64,000 nt of DNA from a virus: positions 62,001-126,000 of IMG/VR virus record IMGVR_UViG_3300008262_000014; one strand, 5' to 3'. Every line of letters starts with the position of its first letter. The first letter of the stretch is position 1. The notes under the pieces are model-generated. The model was not told the DNA's origin and searched no databases. It saw nothing but the letters and a program-made list of their open reading frames with translations. The translations under genes were made by a program, and so were the position numbers. Below, piece after piece: positions 33,901 to 43,778 of the stretch.

Positions 33901-36757
33901 AACCATCTAATATATCTACATTATCTAATATTTTTCTTTTATATCTATGATAGATAGATCCCCATTTTAATAACAAATGATAAGGAATAAAATGTGTAGA
34001 TCCAATTTCTCTAAATAGAGAAGATACTCTAATACCATCTGAAAACACATCTTCCAAATCCTTAAATGGTAAAGAATTTAATAGTAAATAAGATGACCCG
34101 ACATATTTTTCTTGTCTATTACCTTTGTTGAAATCACTATATAATTGTTGGTGAAAATATGGTGTATTTAAAATGTTAATATTGTTAACTAATGGGCCAG
34201 CCAAACCTGTAAGATTTCTTTTAATTATTGTGAATTTATTTGAAAATAAATTAGTCGTAAAACTATTTTTAACCCATAATTCCGAATTTATTTCTGAAGT
34301 TATGAAACCATTTGATGTGTTAACTTTTAAAACGTTACCAAATTTTAATTCATCTGATGAAAAATTATTTTTGTTAATATATGATAAATAAGTTTTAGAA
34401 TTAAAAGGATAGATTTTTAATCTATGATTTTCGGGTTTATATTTTAATAAATTTATTGCTAATTCAGGATAAGAATCATCATTATCTACTGGTTTTGGTG
34501 CACCGTTAGGTAAATTATCAATATCATAATATTGTTCAAATTTAAATGGTGTTTCTAAAATACCATCGAGATATGTTACAGTTGGTAATCTGTCAACAAG
34601 ATATGGAAATCTATCAAACGTAGATGTTGATTTCATTAATTTAAATAAATCATTTATACTTCTTACCTCATCTTTTAATATGTCAATTAATTCATAATCT
34701 TCTTTAATACTTTCTTGTAAATTTTCAAATTCGATATCAGATAATTCAAGTATGGTATTTGGATTACTTGTACTGAAAGTATCAAATGTTGTGGCGTAAA
34801 AAGATCTTTCAAACATTTCATATAAAATAGATGATAATGTTTTTTCAGTATATGGTATGAAACCAAGTGATTTACCAAACCCATTTATCAAACCATCAAA
34901 TGAACTTATTTTTTTAATATTACTTTCTTCTAGATTACTTTCAAAAATATAATCAATTCTACCAACACCACCTTCTTTATCAGACAATGGATCATATTTA
35001 TTTGTTGCAATTGCAATATATTCTTCAACAAAATCTACTTCTGGCCATAAATTTTTATCATTCGATTTTAATTTTTCAATTAAATCTTTATCACCGGGAT
35101 ATGCAATTACTTTATGTTTTGATCCTCCACCAACACTTTTTTTAACTTCCGGCCAAGGATATATTGCACCGCCGCCAGGTGTTTCATCTGAAAAAGATTG
35201 AAGTATTTTTTTCCTATTTTCAGAATCTTTAAAAGCTTTAGTGTGCACATCTTTTAATAATCTAATATATACTTCGGCATTTGCTAATATTACTGCAAAT
35301 ATATTTCTTATTGTTGGTTCGAATCCTATACCTAATTTAGGATCTTTTATTATTCTATTTATCTCTTCTTCTATTTCAGTTTGTAATGTTTTCTTTTGTG
35401 AATTAAATTCATTCACCATTTTTTTGAAATCATCTTCTAATAAATCGACATTAATACCTACTAATTTACCACTTGTATAACCAACATAATCTTTTACATC
35501 TCTAATTCTATTACTTGACCTTAATGTACTAAAGTTTGATTTTGTTTTATTAATTAAGTTATTAGCAAATAATTTACTATTAAGTAAAATTTCTTTATAA
35601 TTTTTTAACCCAATTTCTAAAGTTTTTTTGTCTCCAAATATTTTACTGGTATCAGTTCTATCGTTACCTTTTAAATAATAAAATATGTCAACATTATTTG
35701 TGCCTCCACTAAAATTATCTATTGTTAAATTTTTTTTTATCCAAGTACTTAAAAAATCACCGAATTTAGATAAATTTTTCTCATATTCAACAACACCTGA
35801 AAATAGTCTGAAATCAACTTTGTTAAATATTTCATTTTCTAATATTACATCTAAAGTTTCAGAAATTGAAATTAATTCTCTTAGTGTTCTTACTGGAAAA
35901 TCTTGATCAATTAATCTCTTCTGTTTATATTCGTTATAAACAGAATTTAATATTGCATAACCTCTAGATGATTTTGAAATTTTCTTAACATACCTTCCTG
36001 TTCTTTCATTGAATTCAGCATCTTTTGTTGATTCAACTCTAAACATATATGGTGCATTTAACATACCATTTAATGGTATATCTGTTAAATGTGCATATGT
36101 TGACCCGATAAAATTAGTCACAACTTCAAAATTACCATTACTTTCATTAAATCTTGATGAGAATTTAACCAAGTGTAATCTATATCTTACAGCTTTACCA
36201 TAATATCCTTTAACTGTTAAATAAAATATTGGCCAAGGTAAATGAAAAAATGCTTTATATGGTGAATTTTCAGGTGAATCAAATAATGTTTTACCTCTAA
36301 CATCAATAAAATTTATTGTTACTTGTGGTATCGCATTAAATCCTTTTGTTGTTATATTAATACTATCAATACCAAAACTTTGTGCGGTACCATCAGATTG
36401 ATAATATTCACTCTCATTATTTAAATTTAAATCTTTTGTTTCTCTTGTTACTTCTATTTTATCAAAAAAAGCGTCGGTCCAAGTTGCATCATAATCTCCA
36501 CCTTTTTGATTTTTTAAAAAATTTAAAGTTCCTTTAGCGACAGAAAATAAAGTATTTTTATCATTTGATGAAATCAATGTTGATCTTGGAACTAGATCGG
36601 CTTCCAAATTAACATACATCATTAAATTTTCTGGTCTAATATTTCTAGGTTCTATTTCACCATCAACAACAATACTATTAGGATCAACATAAATTAAATT
36701 ATTTTGATCTACTTTAATTAATATTTCTTCATTATTTGATAAATCATTGTTTCCCAT
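30983..36757 (-). CDS. Baseplate hub protein, very large (gp27-type position)
   Basis: A 1924-residue protein between the gp53-like gene and the small-gene cluster. The N-terminal 250 residues read as a hub domain (AIPQVTINFIDVRGKTLFDS, FFHLPWPIFYLTVKGYYGKA, then RLHLVKFSSRFNESNGNF). The extreme C-terminus (about 1827-1924) has the pattern FTSKVTFLNPRNSKSIEI ... SSKLMKELSLLDGDVVYFKL, suggestive of an RlpA-like double-psi barrel without its usual catalytic Asp. No gp5-type lysozyme motif is visible. Between the two are long helical and beta segments I cannot assign. It overlaps the gp53-like gene by 14 bases. The hub role comes from position and N-terminal features. Confidence 0.6.
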   Translation of the reverse strand: MGNNDLSNNEEILIKVDQNNLIYVDPNSIVVDGEIEPRNIRPENLMMYVNLEADLVPRSTLISSNDKNTLFSVAKGTLNFLKNQKGGDYDATWTDAFFDKIEVTRETKDLNLNNESEYYQSDGTAQSFGIDSINITTKGFNAIPQVTINFIDVRGKTLFDSPENSPYKAFFHLPWPIFYLTVKGYYGKAVRYRLHLVKFSSRFNESNGNFEVVTNFIGSTYAHLTDIPLNGMLNAPYMFRVESTKDAEFNERTGRYVKKISKSSRGYAILNSVYNEYKQKRLIDQDFPVRTLRELISISETLDVILENEIFNKVDFRLFSGVVEYEKNLSKFGDFLSTWIKKNLTIDNFSGGTNNVDIFYYLKGNDRTDTSKIFGDKKTLEIGLKNYKEILLNSKLFANNLINKTKSNFSTLRSSNRIRDVKDYVGYTSGKLVGINVDLLEDDFKKMVNEFNSQKKTLQTEIEEEINRIIKDPKLGIGFEPTIRNIFAVILANAEVYIRLLKDVHTKAFKDSENRKKILQSFSDETPGGGAIYPWPEVKKSVGGGSKHKVIAYPGDKDLIEKLKSNDKNLWPEVDFVEEYIAIATNKYDPLSDKEGGVGRIDYIFESNLEESNIKKISSFDGLINGFGKSLGFIPYTEKTLSSILYEMFERSFYATTFDTFSTSNPNTILELSDIEFENLQESIKEDYELIDILKDEVRSINDLFKLMKSTSTFDRFPYLVDRLPTVTYLDGILETPFKFEQYYDIDNLPNGAPKPVDNDDSYPELAINLLKYKPENHRLKIYPFNSKTYLSYINKNNFSSDELKFGNVLKVNTSNGFITSEINSELWVKNSFTTNLFSNKFTIIKRNLTGLAGPLVNNINILNTPYFHQQLYSDFNKGNRQEKYVGSSYLLLNSLPFKDLEDVFSDGIRVSSLFREIGSTHFIPYHLLLKWGSIYHRYKRKILDNVDILDGFLTTSNVTKPFNGSVFFDNNSGLTFTLNSTNITYSNNSDIGIHPYYDAIFHQILNGYNHYSVFSGASSFNVNANAGGIRGLEKSEIDGMRFWTTFVDNSKYQSDDQRLTILPSVGFNLDTRPYNFFAREQRYTRIIWEDDTLNYNFSGITFPKHSEYCRTFVSGSTYDNIFGIDNNFRKVLDLIGTFSPKILEDMESMFLEFSKEKIEEEIPYKRFKNVEYYNFQDLLRDICTVKKESSDETNINEQVINEIKTRQSTKLEDITTKILSKENLISFTISNPKEIDPYVYGGFAQLYPNSTFTYRSFDVSQIMSNSRYIDLYLGEDIDNKYLQFFATNDIELSEENVLQFRSLVQIFAGQYINTPTPLKNDFIKYIETDVFRVDKTSTLTDNHTKFLDNLITKLSKLETTAEGPRKLTPTSGFGDEILKLDLYNVFKSFNDKWVGGNSIGQRLLLEEFLFLDKANKDIGSEAYINIQKLTPLDNPKNQKQNLYGVISMLIQGTGFDMRTLPSYVNFYGANYSNKTKPIPSKNLAKNLFGTFLEVDYQESSPKVILQYVGPTSKHLDLNKYSKDYKFMDDGFNIQDPNNNPLIITSPAVFNDPDLYKSNRVVAFEVSFGDQNQGIFKSVQLDQSTLKNTTESFVAMENLGRSESGSNSYQVDIGLFDIYRQSSYACQVSSMGNVMIQPTMYFYLKNIPMFKGTYWITDVTHSIKGNSISTVFNGTRIPYASLPDPKESTMASYKPLFDAILNKALVKTNELETNPSSTERKLKVQDNISLEIDPGSQQVPNEVVVNESGVNIFGVPYNGFSDEKYILLVENSNFTAPDGTNKWFRAQSVEMGGFNYPLSPNMSMGIVSNFKDTNINERLKWSDISKLDSYFYGTRFLLNVATADYIFTSKVTFLNPRNSKSIEIIPDINLNSDPKFVKGPVHVGPSLKSTRSNVTGNKYAVALSSKLMKELSLLDGDVVYFKLY

Positions 36758-37070
36758 AATATAACGTATACAATTCTACATTTCTTTTATAATCTTGTAA
36801 AGAGGTAACTAAAGGAAATGGTATTCTTAGAACAAAATTATCGGGAATTTCAAATTCTACACTACCAGCCAATGGATTAGCCATTAATATTAACCAACTA
36901 AATAACGGTGTTCCGTAATTTTCATCTGAAACCTTATCTAATCTTGTTTTATTTTTTTTATAAAAAATATATTTATCAGTTCTTTTTATCGGAATTTCAA
37001 TACCAGGAACAATTCTAAATTCCCCATTTTCTGTAAATTCTTGATATCTATCATAATAACTTCTACTCAT
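36744..37070 (-). CDS. 53: Baseplate wedge protein gp53-like with LysM-type fold
   Basis: A 108-residue protein (T4 gp53 is 196). The core, DKYIFYKKNKTRLDKVSDEN then YGTPLFSWLILMANPLAG, has the pattern of LysM-like gp53 proteins, in which Tyr/Gly/Thr and a Trp-Leu-Ile segment mark the domain. It ends with PFPLVTSLQDYKRNVELYTL. Short forms like this are common in large myoviruses. It overlaps both neighbours (gp48/54-like gene by 8 bases, hub by 14), so translation is coupled. The wedge role follows from the family. Confidence 0.75.
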   Translation of the reverse strand: MSRSYYDRYQEFTENGEFRIVPGIEIPIKRTDKYIFYKKNKTRLDKVSDENYGTPLFSWLILMANPLAGSVEFEIPDNFVLRIPFPLVTSLQDYKRNVELYTLYYGKQ

Positions 37071-40000
37071 TTCTATATAAATTTAATTTTTTACCAACTG
37101 GTACTTTTGGTGATTTTATTTTTCTAAGAGTTTCTTTTTCATTAGAATCGGTAATATCACTTTCTGATGATATTTTAAATCTAGTTTTGATAGTATCTTT
37201 TCTTTTAGGATATTTTTTTATTTTAAATTTAACCTTATCAGGTTTTTCTAAAAATTTATCAAGTGCCCTTTCTATTTTTTCCTTTTCTTTATTTGGTCTA
37301 AAAACTAAGGTATCTGTATATAAATTTAATATATCATTTTTACTATCTTTTAACAAAATAGAAATAATATATATTGCTTGATTGTCTGTTATTGTAGTTG
37401 GATTTAAAAAATTTAAATTATTATTTATTTTACTTGTTAATTTAGAATGATTTTCGGATAAAAATTCAACACAATTTGAATACTTATCATATAATTTATC
37501 ATAAGTAAAACCAGATAAATCTGCCTTAGTAAACTTTTCATTACTAACTTTACCATCATGTATGTAGTAAATTAAATAATTTAAATTATCTAAACTTTTT
37601 ATTAATTCATTTCTCTTTTTTTCTAAATCTTTTATCGGTGTAAATCCTGTTATATCGTCAACAATTGTTGATATTTTATTAATAATATACGGTTTTAATA
37701 TTTGATCTGAATTTGGTATTTTTGCATCTGGTAAATTTACATTTAACATATCTTTAGTTAAACTTGGTATTTTTTTATCTAATACCTCAATAAGTTTTTC
37801 TTTAAGAATACCTATTATAACATTTAATTCTTTACTTTTAGCATATTCACCTAACAATTCAATTGTTTCTACTTGTGTCCCATTAGGTGTTTTAAAAATA
37901 TCATATGTGTTTATTGGTCGATAATTTTTAGAATAAAATATTGCAGCAATATCTTCACCATATTTTAAAACACAATCGTTATATGAACTTTTATATTTTT
38001 CATAATAACCTTCCGTATTTGAAAACAGACTATCAATTAACTTGTCATAAAATAATTCTTTTCCAGATATTTCACCAATATAACCTTCTGATGGGTTACC
38101 AGGATTTTTTTCTTTTGATTCTTCTTTAGGTTCTTTAGGGTTATTCTGTATTTGTTCTAAAAAACTTTTAGTGAATAATTCCGCGTCAATACCATCTATT
38201 TTAGTATTAGTTGTTATTGATCTTTCATCGTACATTTCTGTATTTGCAAAAAAGTTTGACGATAATGCATTCTGTAATTTTTCAACAGGTTTTTCTAAAC
38301 CATGACCACCAATAAAACTAACTTGTAATTGAACAGTAGCCAACATTGGTTGTACACCAATTCCTTCAGGATTCAAATCCCATATACCTTCTTCAAAATT
38401 TATACTAAGATCTTTTATTGCCACTTTTGAATGATAAAAATCACCAATTCTAATTATACAAATTGGTGGTGGACCAAAGGTAGTATTTCGTGCATTTAAA
38501 TCAGTAACATCAGACAATCCTTTTATTGGTAAGGTGTCACCAGGTCTAACACACTGTTGTAAAAAAGTAAGTCTTGCATTTAATCCTTCAGGTGTCATAG
38601 AATGAAATGCTGGGTGGAAATATTTTAATTTTTCTTTTAATGATGAAAATTGTACAGGGGAATCTTCTTCTAATTTTTTAAAATAAAAACACTCTGATAA
38701 TGTTTTCATTATCAATCTTTTCATTATATCGATTGGTGGTTTTTTTATTTCTTTTTTTATTTTAACTTCCCCATTCGGTTGTAATGATGTTTTAGGTAAT
38801 TCTTTTGGTATTGTTTCTTCTTGTTTTGGTGGTGGATCTGATTTTGTAAATTTCATACTTATGATACTTGATCTACATTTTACAGATACAGGAGCATACT
38901 GATCTAAACTTTTTGCCGGATCTCCTTTTGGTACATTTTTATCATACGTAAATTTATTTTTTGAACACTCTGTTCCAGTACCATATGCAATACATTTAAA
39001 TTTTAATCTTCCTGTTCTATCGTAACCTATTGATTCAAAAGGTAATGGTTCAGAAATAAATGTGACTGGTGTACCGTTGTCAACAACATCTCCGTCACCA
39101 TTAACATTAAATTCCCATTTTAATTTTTCTTTAGTAAATGCGTAGATATCAGAAATATTTGTTTTTGATATATACTCAATAATATCAATAATTATGGAGT
39201 GTGTTCTTCTTAATGCTAAATTTAAATTATAATTTGGATTTTCAGTATTTAAAATAGATGATTTTGATTCTATTTGTACTAAAATTTCATTTATAGTTCC
39301 CGCGGATAATCCTTGTTTAATATTTTCTAAAAAAGAAACATATTCAGAAATATCATCATTAAAATCAGAATATATTTGTGTTAATTTACCTTTTTCTCTT
39401 TCAATTAAATCCACCTTATTGGTTGCATCTATATTTGGTTGATTAAAAATTCTTATTAAATCATTATCAATTGTATTTTTATATGTACCATATGTTGTTT
39501 GGTCCGCATAATCGTCTATCAATTGATTCAATGCCACCCCATATTCTGTTTTTGTATCTTCAAATGTATTTTTATAATCATCATATAGATTTTGATACTT
39601 GGCACTAGTATTATATTTTGTTGCATTAGCTGCCGGAAAATCATTTTGAAATAATAATTCAATATTTGTTATTTGTTCACTGTTTTGATTTGTTTCATCT
39701 TTACTGGGATTTTCACCTGTATTAACATCTTCAGTTACTTGTTTATATTGTTGTATTATTTCTGTTGAAACTCCTGAATTAAGATATCTTTGAATTAATT
39801 TTATATCACTTTCATTTAGTGTTGTAAATTTTTTTACTAAATCATATAAATCAACATCTTGACAGCCAGCAAAGAACGCTTTTATATAATTATCCGCTTC
39901 TTCATCAGACATAGTTTTGAAAAAATCTCTAACAAGTAGATTTAGTATACTTGGGTGATCGACTATAATTTTAAAAGATATTGTACCTGTTCTAGTTGTA

Positions 40001-41862
40001 TTAAGATATGTAAAAATAGGTTCAGGTCTACCTACAAAAGTATTTTCTTCCCATCTGGCATTACTCTGTTCATTAACTTTTAAATCATACGGTGGAAACC
40101 ACATAACTCTACCACCGTTAGGTCCTCTTTCACAATAAGGTAAATCTTGTACTGTAAATCCTTCTCTATTTGAAGTTTTCCACGCTAAATTTTCAATAGA
40201 AAACATATATTTTTTAGCGAAAAAACCACCACCAAATGGGTAATTTGGAAATATATTTGAAGAAGATTCAAATCCTTTATTTCCGTCTGACATTGGTGCT
40301 ATATTCAAATTATATGGTGTTGTTAAAACACTCCCATTAAATTTTCTAATATTTGTTGTTTTTTTCATTGTATCAGACATCGTAAAATATGGTCTATCTT
40401 TTGTCCATACCCTACAATATTCAACACCACTTTCTTCGCCAGTAAATTTATTTGTATATTTTATAGCGGAACCTCTTGATATCCTAACATCACCTTCTCT
40501 AAAAACTCTACTAGTCTGATCTATTGCATTTGCAATGTGTGCTCTCGCCTCACCACCATTAGTTGGTAAGGTATTTAAAATTTCTTGAGTAACACCTAAA
40601 ATTGAATCTTCTCTAAAATCATAATTATTAGATAATGATTCTTCATATTTTGATCTTTGTTCATTAAAAAATTGGTTATTTTCCCCTAATTTGTTTCTTG
40701 AATTTTTACTTATCCAAGTTAGTTTACCTGTTATTTCACCTCCTTGTGAAATATTTTTACTTGTATGAAATAATTCTGTAGATGTTTGATCAAACATTAA
40801 CATCATATAATAGTTACTTCTAACAGGTCTACCATTAAAATCATTCATTGAATACTTGACATCATTTCCTCTATCATCACCAATATACGCAATACCATTA
40901 GGTGCTTCGATACCTAAAATATTTTTTACACCTTCGGCCACGTTGTTAACAAAATTAAAAGTTTTTGAAGATTGTTGTGATCTCGCACTTGTAGTATAAT
41001 CTGGTGCGTATTTAGAATATGATATATTATCATATAACCTTTGTTTTTGACCACTCCCCATATACTCTATAAAAAGATCAGATGGTTTTCTTGATAATTT
41101 TGGTCTTCTTTGAATTCCAATTAAAGAACCTAAGGCACCTGTAACATCTTGAAAAATTGCACCTAATTCTGTTTTTGCTTCAGGTCTATAATTTACGGGG
41201 TTTGCCGGATTACTTAAATAATCACCAGGTATTTCTGTAAATGGAAATTCAACTCCCGATACTGTTTGTAAAAAATCAATTGCCTTACCCGCTAAACTTT
41301 TTGCAACTGTAATTTTATAATTAGGGGTTATTAATGGTTCTCTACCTGTAATTATATTAATAGCCGCAGATGTACTACCATTTAATGCAGCAATTAATCT
41401 AAGTCTACCCTCTGTTTCCGTTTTTAAATTTTGTTCTATTCTAGCATAAACAGGTCCTTTTTTGTTTTTATCTCTAATATATGATGCTGCAAATTTAAAA
41501 AGTTCAGATTCATTATCATAATTTGAATTAGACATTATTCCAACTAAATTATAATCACCAGTTCTAAAATATGGTGTACCATTATAGTATAACAATAAAT
41601 TTGCCCTTCTTGGAATGGTGTCTATAGTATCTTTTACAAAAAATTCTAAAGGTTTGTAAGTATTAAATCTTTGTGGATATTGTAAATCAAAATCTCTATT
41701 AGTATCTACCTCACCTGGATCAATATTTGAATATTCATTTAATTCTTGGACAACATAATTATTTTGATTAAATGTTTGTGGGCCAACAGGACTTGTTAAT
41801 GTTCTCCTTATTAGATCATTTCTAAAATCTTTTGTACTATTAAAATCTAAATATGTTGGCAT
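37063..41862 (-). CDS. Large baseplate protein with gp48/gp54-type tube-initiator features
   Basis: A 1599-residue protein between the tape measure and gp53-like genes, the place where T4 keeps its tail-tube initiators. The segment GRVMWFPPYDLKVNEQSNAR, then WEENTFVGRPEPIFTYLNTT and RTGTISFKIIVDHPSI, is similar to gp48-type and related tube-cap proteins, including a preceding AWKTSNREGFTVQDL. The N-terminal 170 residues include YNGTPYFRTGDYNLVGIMSN. The second half is rich in helices and charged residues (coiled-coil-like around 790-900) and has SKSSILNTENPNYNLNLALR. The C-terminus is basic (RFKISSESD, KKLNLYRNE). Probably a fusion that includes initiator functions; the exact match is uncertain. 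Confidence 0.55.
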   Translation of the reverse strand: MPTYLDFNSTKDFRNDLIRRTLTSPVGPQTFNQNNYVVQELNEYSNIDPGEVDTNRDFDLQYPQRFNTYKPLEFFVKDTIDTIPRRANLLLYYNGTPYFRTGDYNLVGIMSNSNYDNESELFKFAASYIRDKNKKGPVYARIEQNLKTETEGRLRLIAALNGSTSAAINIITGREPLITPNYKITVAKSLAGKAIDFLQTVSGVEFPFTEIPGDYLSNPANPVNYRPEAKTELGAIFQDVTGALGSLIGIQRRPKLSRKPSDLFIEYMGSGQKQRLYDNISYSKYAPDYTTSARSQQSSKTFNFVNNVAEGVKNILGIEAPNGIAYIGDDRGNDVKYSMNDFNGRPVRSNYYMMLMFDQTSTELFHTSKNISQGGEITGKLTWISKNSRNKLGENNQFFNEQRSKYEESLSNNYDFREDSILGVTQEILNTLPTNGGEARAHIANAIDQTSRVFREGDVRISRGSAIKYTNKFTGEESGVEYCRVWTKDRPYFTMSDTMKKTTNIRKFNGSVLTTPYNLNIAPMSDGNKGFESSSNIFPNYPFGGGFFAKKYMFSIENLAWKTSNREGFTVQDLPYCERGPNGGRVMWFPPYDLKVNEQSNARWEENTFVGRPEPIFTYLNTTRTGTISFKIIVDHPSILNLLVRDFFKTMSDEEADNYIKAFFAGCQDVDLYDLVKKFTTLNESDIKLIQRYLNSGVSTEIIQQYKQVTEDVNTGENPSKDETNQNSEQITNIELLFQNDFPAANATKYNTSAKYQNLYDDYKNTFEDTKTEYGVALNQLIDDYADQTTYGTYKNTIDNDLIRIFNQPNIDATNKVDLIEREKGKLTQIYSDFNDDISEYVSFLENIKQGLSAGTINEILVQIESKSSILNTENPNYNLNLALRRTHSIIIDIIEYISKTNISDIYAFTKEKLKWEFNVNGDGDVVDNGTPVTFISEPLPFESIGYDRTGRLKFKCIAYGTGTECSKNKFTYDKNVPKGDPAKSLDQYAPVSVKCRSSIISMKFTKSDPPPKQEETIPKELPKTSLQPNGEVKIKKEIKKPPIDIMKRLIMKTLSECFYFKKLEEDSPVQFSSLKEKLKYFHPAFHSMTPEGLNARLTFLQQCVRPGDTLPIKGLSDVTDLNARNTTFGPPPICIIRIGDFYHSKVAIKDLSINFEEGIWDLNPEGIGVQPMLATVQLQVSFIGGHGLEKPVEKLQNALSSNFFANTEMYDERSITTNTKIDGIDAELFTKSFLEQIQNNPKEPKEESKEKNPGNPSEGYIGEISGKELFYDKLIDSLFSNTEGYYEKYKSSYNDCVLKYGEDIAAIFYSKNYRPINTYDIFKTPNGTQVETIELLGEYAKSKELNVIIGILKEKLIEVLDKKIPSLTKDMLNVNLPDAKIPNSDQILKPYIINKISTIVDDITGFTPIKDLEKKRNELIKSLDNLNYLIYYIHDGKVSNEKFTKADLSGFTYDKLYDKYSNCVEFLSENHSKLTSKINNNLNFLNPTTITDNQAIYIISILLKDSKNDILNLYTDTLVFRPNKEKEKIERALDKFLEKPDKVKFKIKKYPKRKDTIKTRFKISSESDITDSNEKETLRKIKSPKVPVGKKLNLYRNE

Positions 41863-41876
41863 TTAACTACTTTATA

Positions 41877-43622
41877 TTAATTATCTTTTATTTCAAAATC
41901 TGAACCAAAAATGTAATCTCTTCTAATTAAGCTATTTGACATACTATTATTAGAAAAAGGTGAATTATTTGATGTTGATGGTCTTCCATTAGATATAATT
42001 CTACTACCATTTACATATCCATTAGTAAAAGCGTCTGTTAATTCTTGTGCTGTAAGGGGATTATTTGGATTATTTGCGTTATTAGTAGTTGTAACATTAT
42101 TAATCGTTGTTTCTACTTTAATATTTTCAATATCAGTCGCTTGACCTCTTATTATTTCTTCATCCGTTTTTGTTCTTAATTCGTCTTGATATGCTAAAAG
42201 TTGTTCTGCTTGTGTTTGTGTTAAATTTTCTAAGGCAATTTCTTTCGTGTCTTTATCTAAACCTAAAATTTCTCTCATTCTATCACTAACTTCAATCGTC
42301 ATTTTTCCATCTTTCATCTGTGCTAAATTTGTTAAAAATTCAGTCTGTTCATCTTCTAAAGTTAGTCCGGCCGCCATCATATCAGCAGCGGCACTAGTTC
42401 TTTCAGCAGCAGCGATCGCTCCCTTTGCTAATTCATCATAACTAATACCAAGTTGATTAGCCATTTCTTTTGCCCTTCTTAAATTAACACCTGTTATCTC
42501 AAATCTACCTTGTTCTTCATTATATGTCGCCAATGATTGTGCTGCATCAATTAAAGAATCCTGTAATCCTTCAACATTATTTGTTGCCATATACATCATT
42601 TTCAATGGATCATTAAAATCACCTATTGCACCACCTAAAACTTGTAAATTAGCGGCAAGTTCTAATGCCCCTTCAGGATTCATTACTTTATCTGCGATTT
42701 TAAAAACTTCACTCATTGACATTCTAAATTCAATTGATTTTTTTATCATTGTAGTTAATCCGTCAATTCCACTTTTAAAACCATATTCATTTAATTTTGA
42801 TATACTTGATCCGAGTTCTTTTGTTACATTTTTTGAATTGACACCTAATTTCATCACGTTTGAACCTGCTTCTTTTATACTTTCAATGGCGTCTCTAGCT
42901 CCAAGTCCTATGTCTTGAAATTCTGGTAACATATCTACCACGTCATCTAAATCTCCAACATATGCTTTAGCCGCTTTAGCCGCCTCCACCCATGTGTCTC
43001 TATTGTTCATTCTAAATAAACCTATTTCACTATTAAAATCTTCAGCGGCATCAACAAGATCATCAAAACTAATCCCCATTCTTAAAAGATATGGATTAGT
43101 TTCAGTTAGCTCGTCTCTAAAATCTTTAGAAAATTGACCGGTTAATTTCATTCCATTATTAACCCTGTCCAACAATACTGTTTGTTGTTCTAAATACGTT
43201 TCAACTTGTTCAAATGCCTTTTCAATAATAATCTTACCTATCTCATCAAGTTCTTTAAGTTTTCCTGTTGATTCATCAAAAAGTTGACCAGTAAGTTCAC
43301 TTACTTTAAATGTTTCATCTTCGTAAGTTGGCATTTGTGGATAAGATGATAGTTCTTGTGTTTTGGCTATTGCACTAATTCCACCAGTAACTGTTTGAAT
43401 AAATCCACCACTACCACTGCCACCACCACTTGTCTGAGTTTTATTATCGTAAGCGGTATTTATTTCATTAATTTCACTTGAAGTCGGTCTACATTCATTA
43501 TCGGTTGATGGTTTACCTTCACTATTACACCAATTCGCTAAATCTTCACTATACTTACTAATAGCGGTACCGGCATCACGATATCCTTTAGTGTATCTAC
43601 TTACATTTGGACGACTAGCCAT
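41877..43622 (-). CDS. Tail tape measure protein (gp29-like position)
   Basis: A 581-residue protein, nearly the length of T4 gp29 (590), which sets tail length. It is alpha-helical, with an N-terminal Gly/Ser stretch (TQTSGGGSGSGGF), long helices (KGLKELDEIGKIIIEKAFEQ-like), and a repeating hydrophobic pattern between 120 and 450 (SNVMKLGVNSKNVTKELGSS; EALELAANLQVLGGAIGDF). The C-terminal 60 residues are Asn/Thr-rich and unstructured-looking. It lies immediately after the gp26-like and chaperone-like frames, the canonical place for a tape measure. Small size fits a T4-length tail despite the large genome. No transmembrane segment is obvious. Confidence 0.7.
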   Translation of the reverse strand: MASRPNVSRYTKGYRDAGTAISKYSEDLANWCNSEGKPSTDNECRPTSSEINEINTAYDNKTQTSGGGSGSGGFIQTVTGGISAIAKTQELSSYPQMPTYEDETFKVSELTGQLFDESTGKLKELDEIGKIIIEKAFEQVETYLEQQTVLLDRVNNGMKLTGQFSKDFRDELTETNPYLLRMGISFDDLVDAAEDFNSEIGLFRMNNRDTWVEAAKAAKAYVGDLDDVVDMLPEFQDIGLGARDAIESIKEAGSNVMKLGVNSKNVTKELGSSISKLNEYGFKSGIDGLTTMIKKSIEFRMSMSEVFKIADKVMNPEGALELAANLQVLGGAIGDFNDPLKMMYMATNNVEGLQDSLIDAAQSLATYNEEQGRFEITGVNLRRAKEMANQLGISYDELAKGAIAAAERTSAAADMMAAGLTLEDEQTEFLTNLAQMKDGKMTIEVSDRMREILGLDKDTKEIALENLTQTQAEQLLAYQDELRTKTDEEIIRGQATDIENIKVETTINNVTTTNNANNPNNPLTAQELTDAFTNGYVNGSRIISNGRPSTSNNSPFSNNSMSNSLIRRDYIFGSDFEIKDN

Positions 43623-43628
43623 AATATT

Positions 43629-43778
43629 TTATTTTTCTAATAAAAGATTCACATAAAATCTTCTTATATAAATAGGCATATTTAAAATATCAGAATAGCT
43701 AAATCCCTTTTTAACTAAAAAAAGAATCTCATATAGTATATTTTTACTATAATCCGTAGAAAGCGCGAAAAAATTCAA
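43629..43778 (-). CDS. Small tail assembly chaperone-like frame overlapping the gp26-like gene
   Basis: An open frame too short for standard lists, running from near 43778 to a TAA at 43629-43631. It encodes NILYEILFLVKKGFSYSDIL followed by NMPIYIRRFYVNLLLEK, a pattern like tail assembly chaperones that precede tape measure genes. It has no ATG near its start; the only candidate is a TTG at 43778, giving 49 residues. Otherwise it could be reached by +1 frameshift from the gp26-like gene at GAA TTT TTT C. A TATTTATA match at 43667-43674 falls in its codons, so is not counted as a promoter. Strong amino acid pattern, but expression mode unknown. Confidence 0.6.
   Translation of the reverse strand: MNFFALSTDYSKNILYEILFLVKKGFSYSDILNMPIYIRRFYVNLLLEK

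Noticed and set aside
34687-34884. 65-residue frame inside the hub gene
   Set aside because: Shadow frame within a long supported gene, without its own start context or recognisable pattern.
30983-36757. gp5-type lysozyme in the hub
   Set aside because: No conserved Glu/Asp/Thr lysozyme pattern was found, so I do not call lytic activity.
43667-43674. TATTTATA match before the tape measure gene
   Set aside because: It lies inside the coding frame of the chaperone-like gene, where it encodes part of MPIYIRR, so it was left out of the promoter set.
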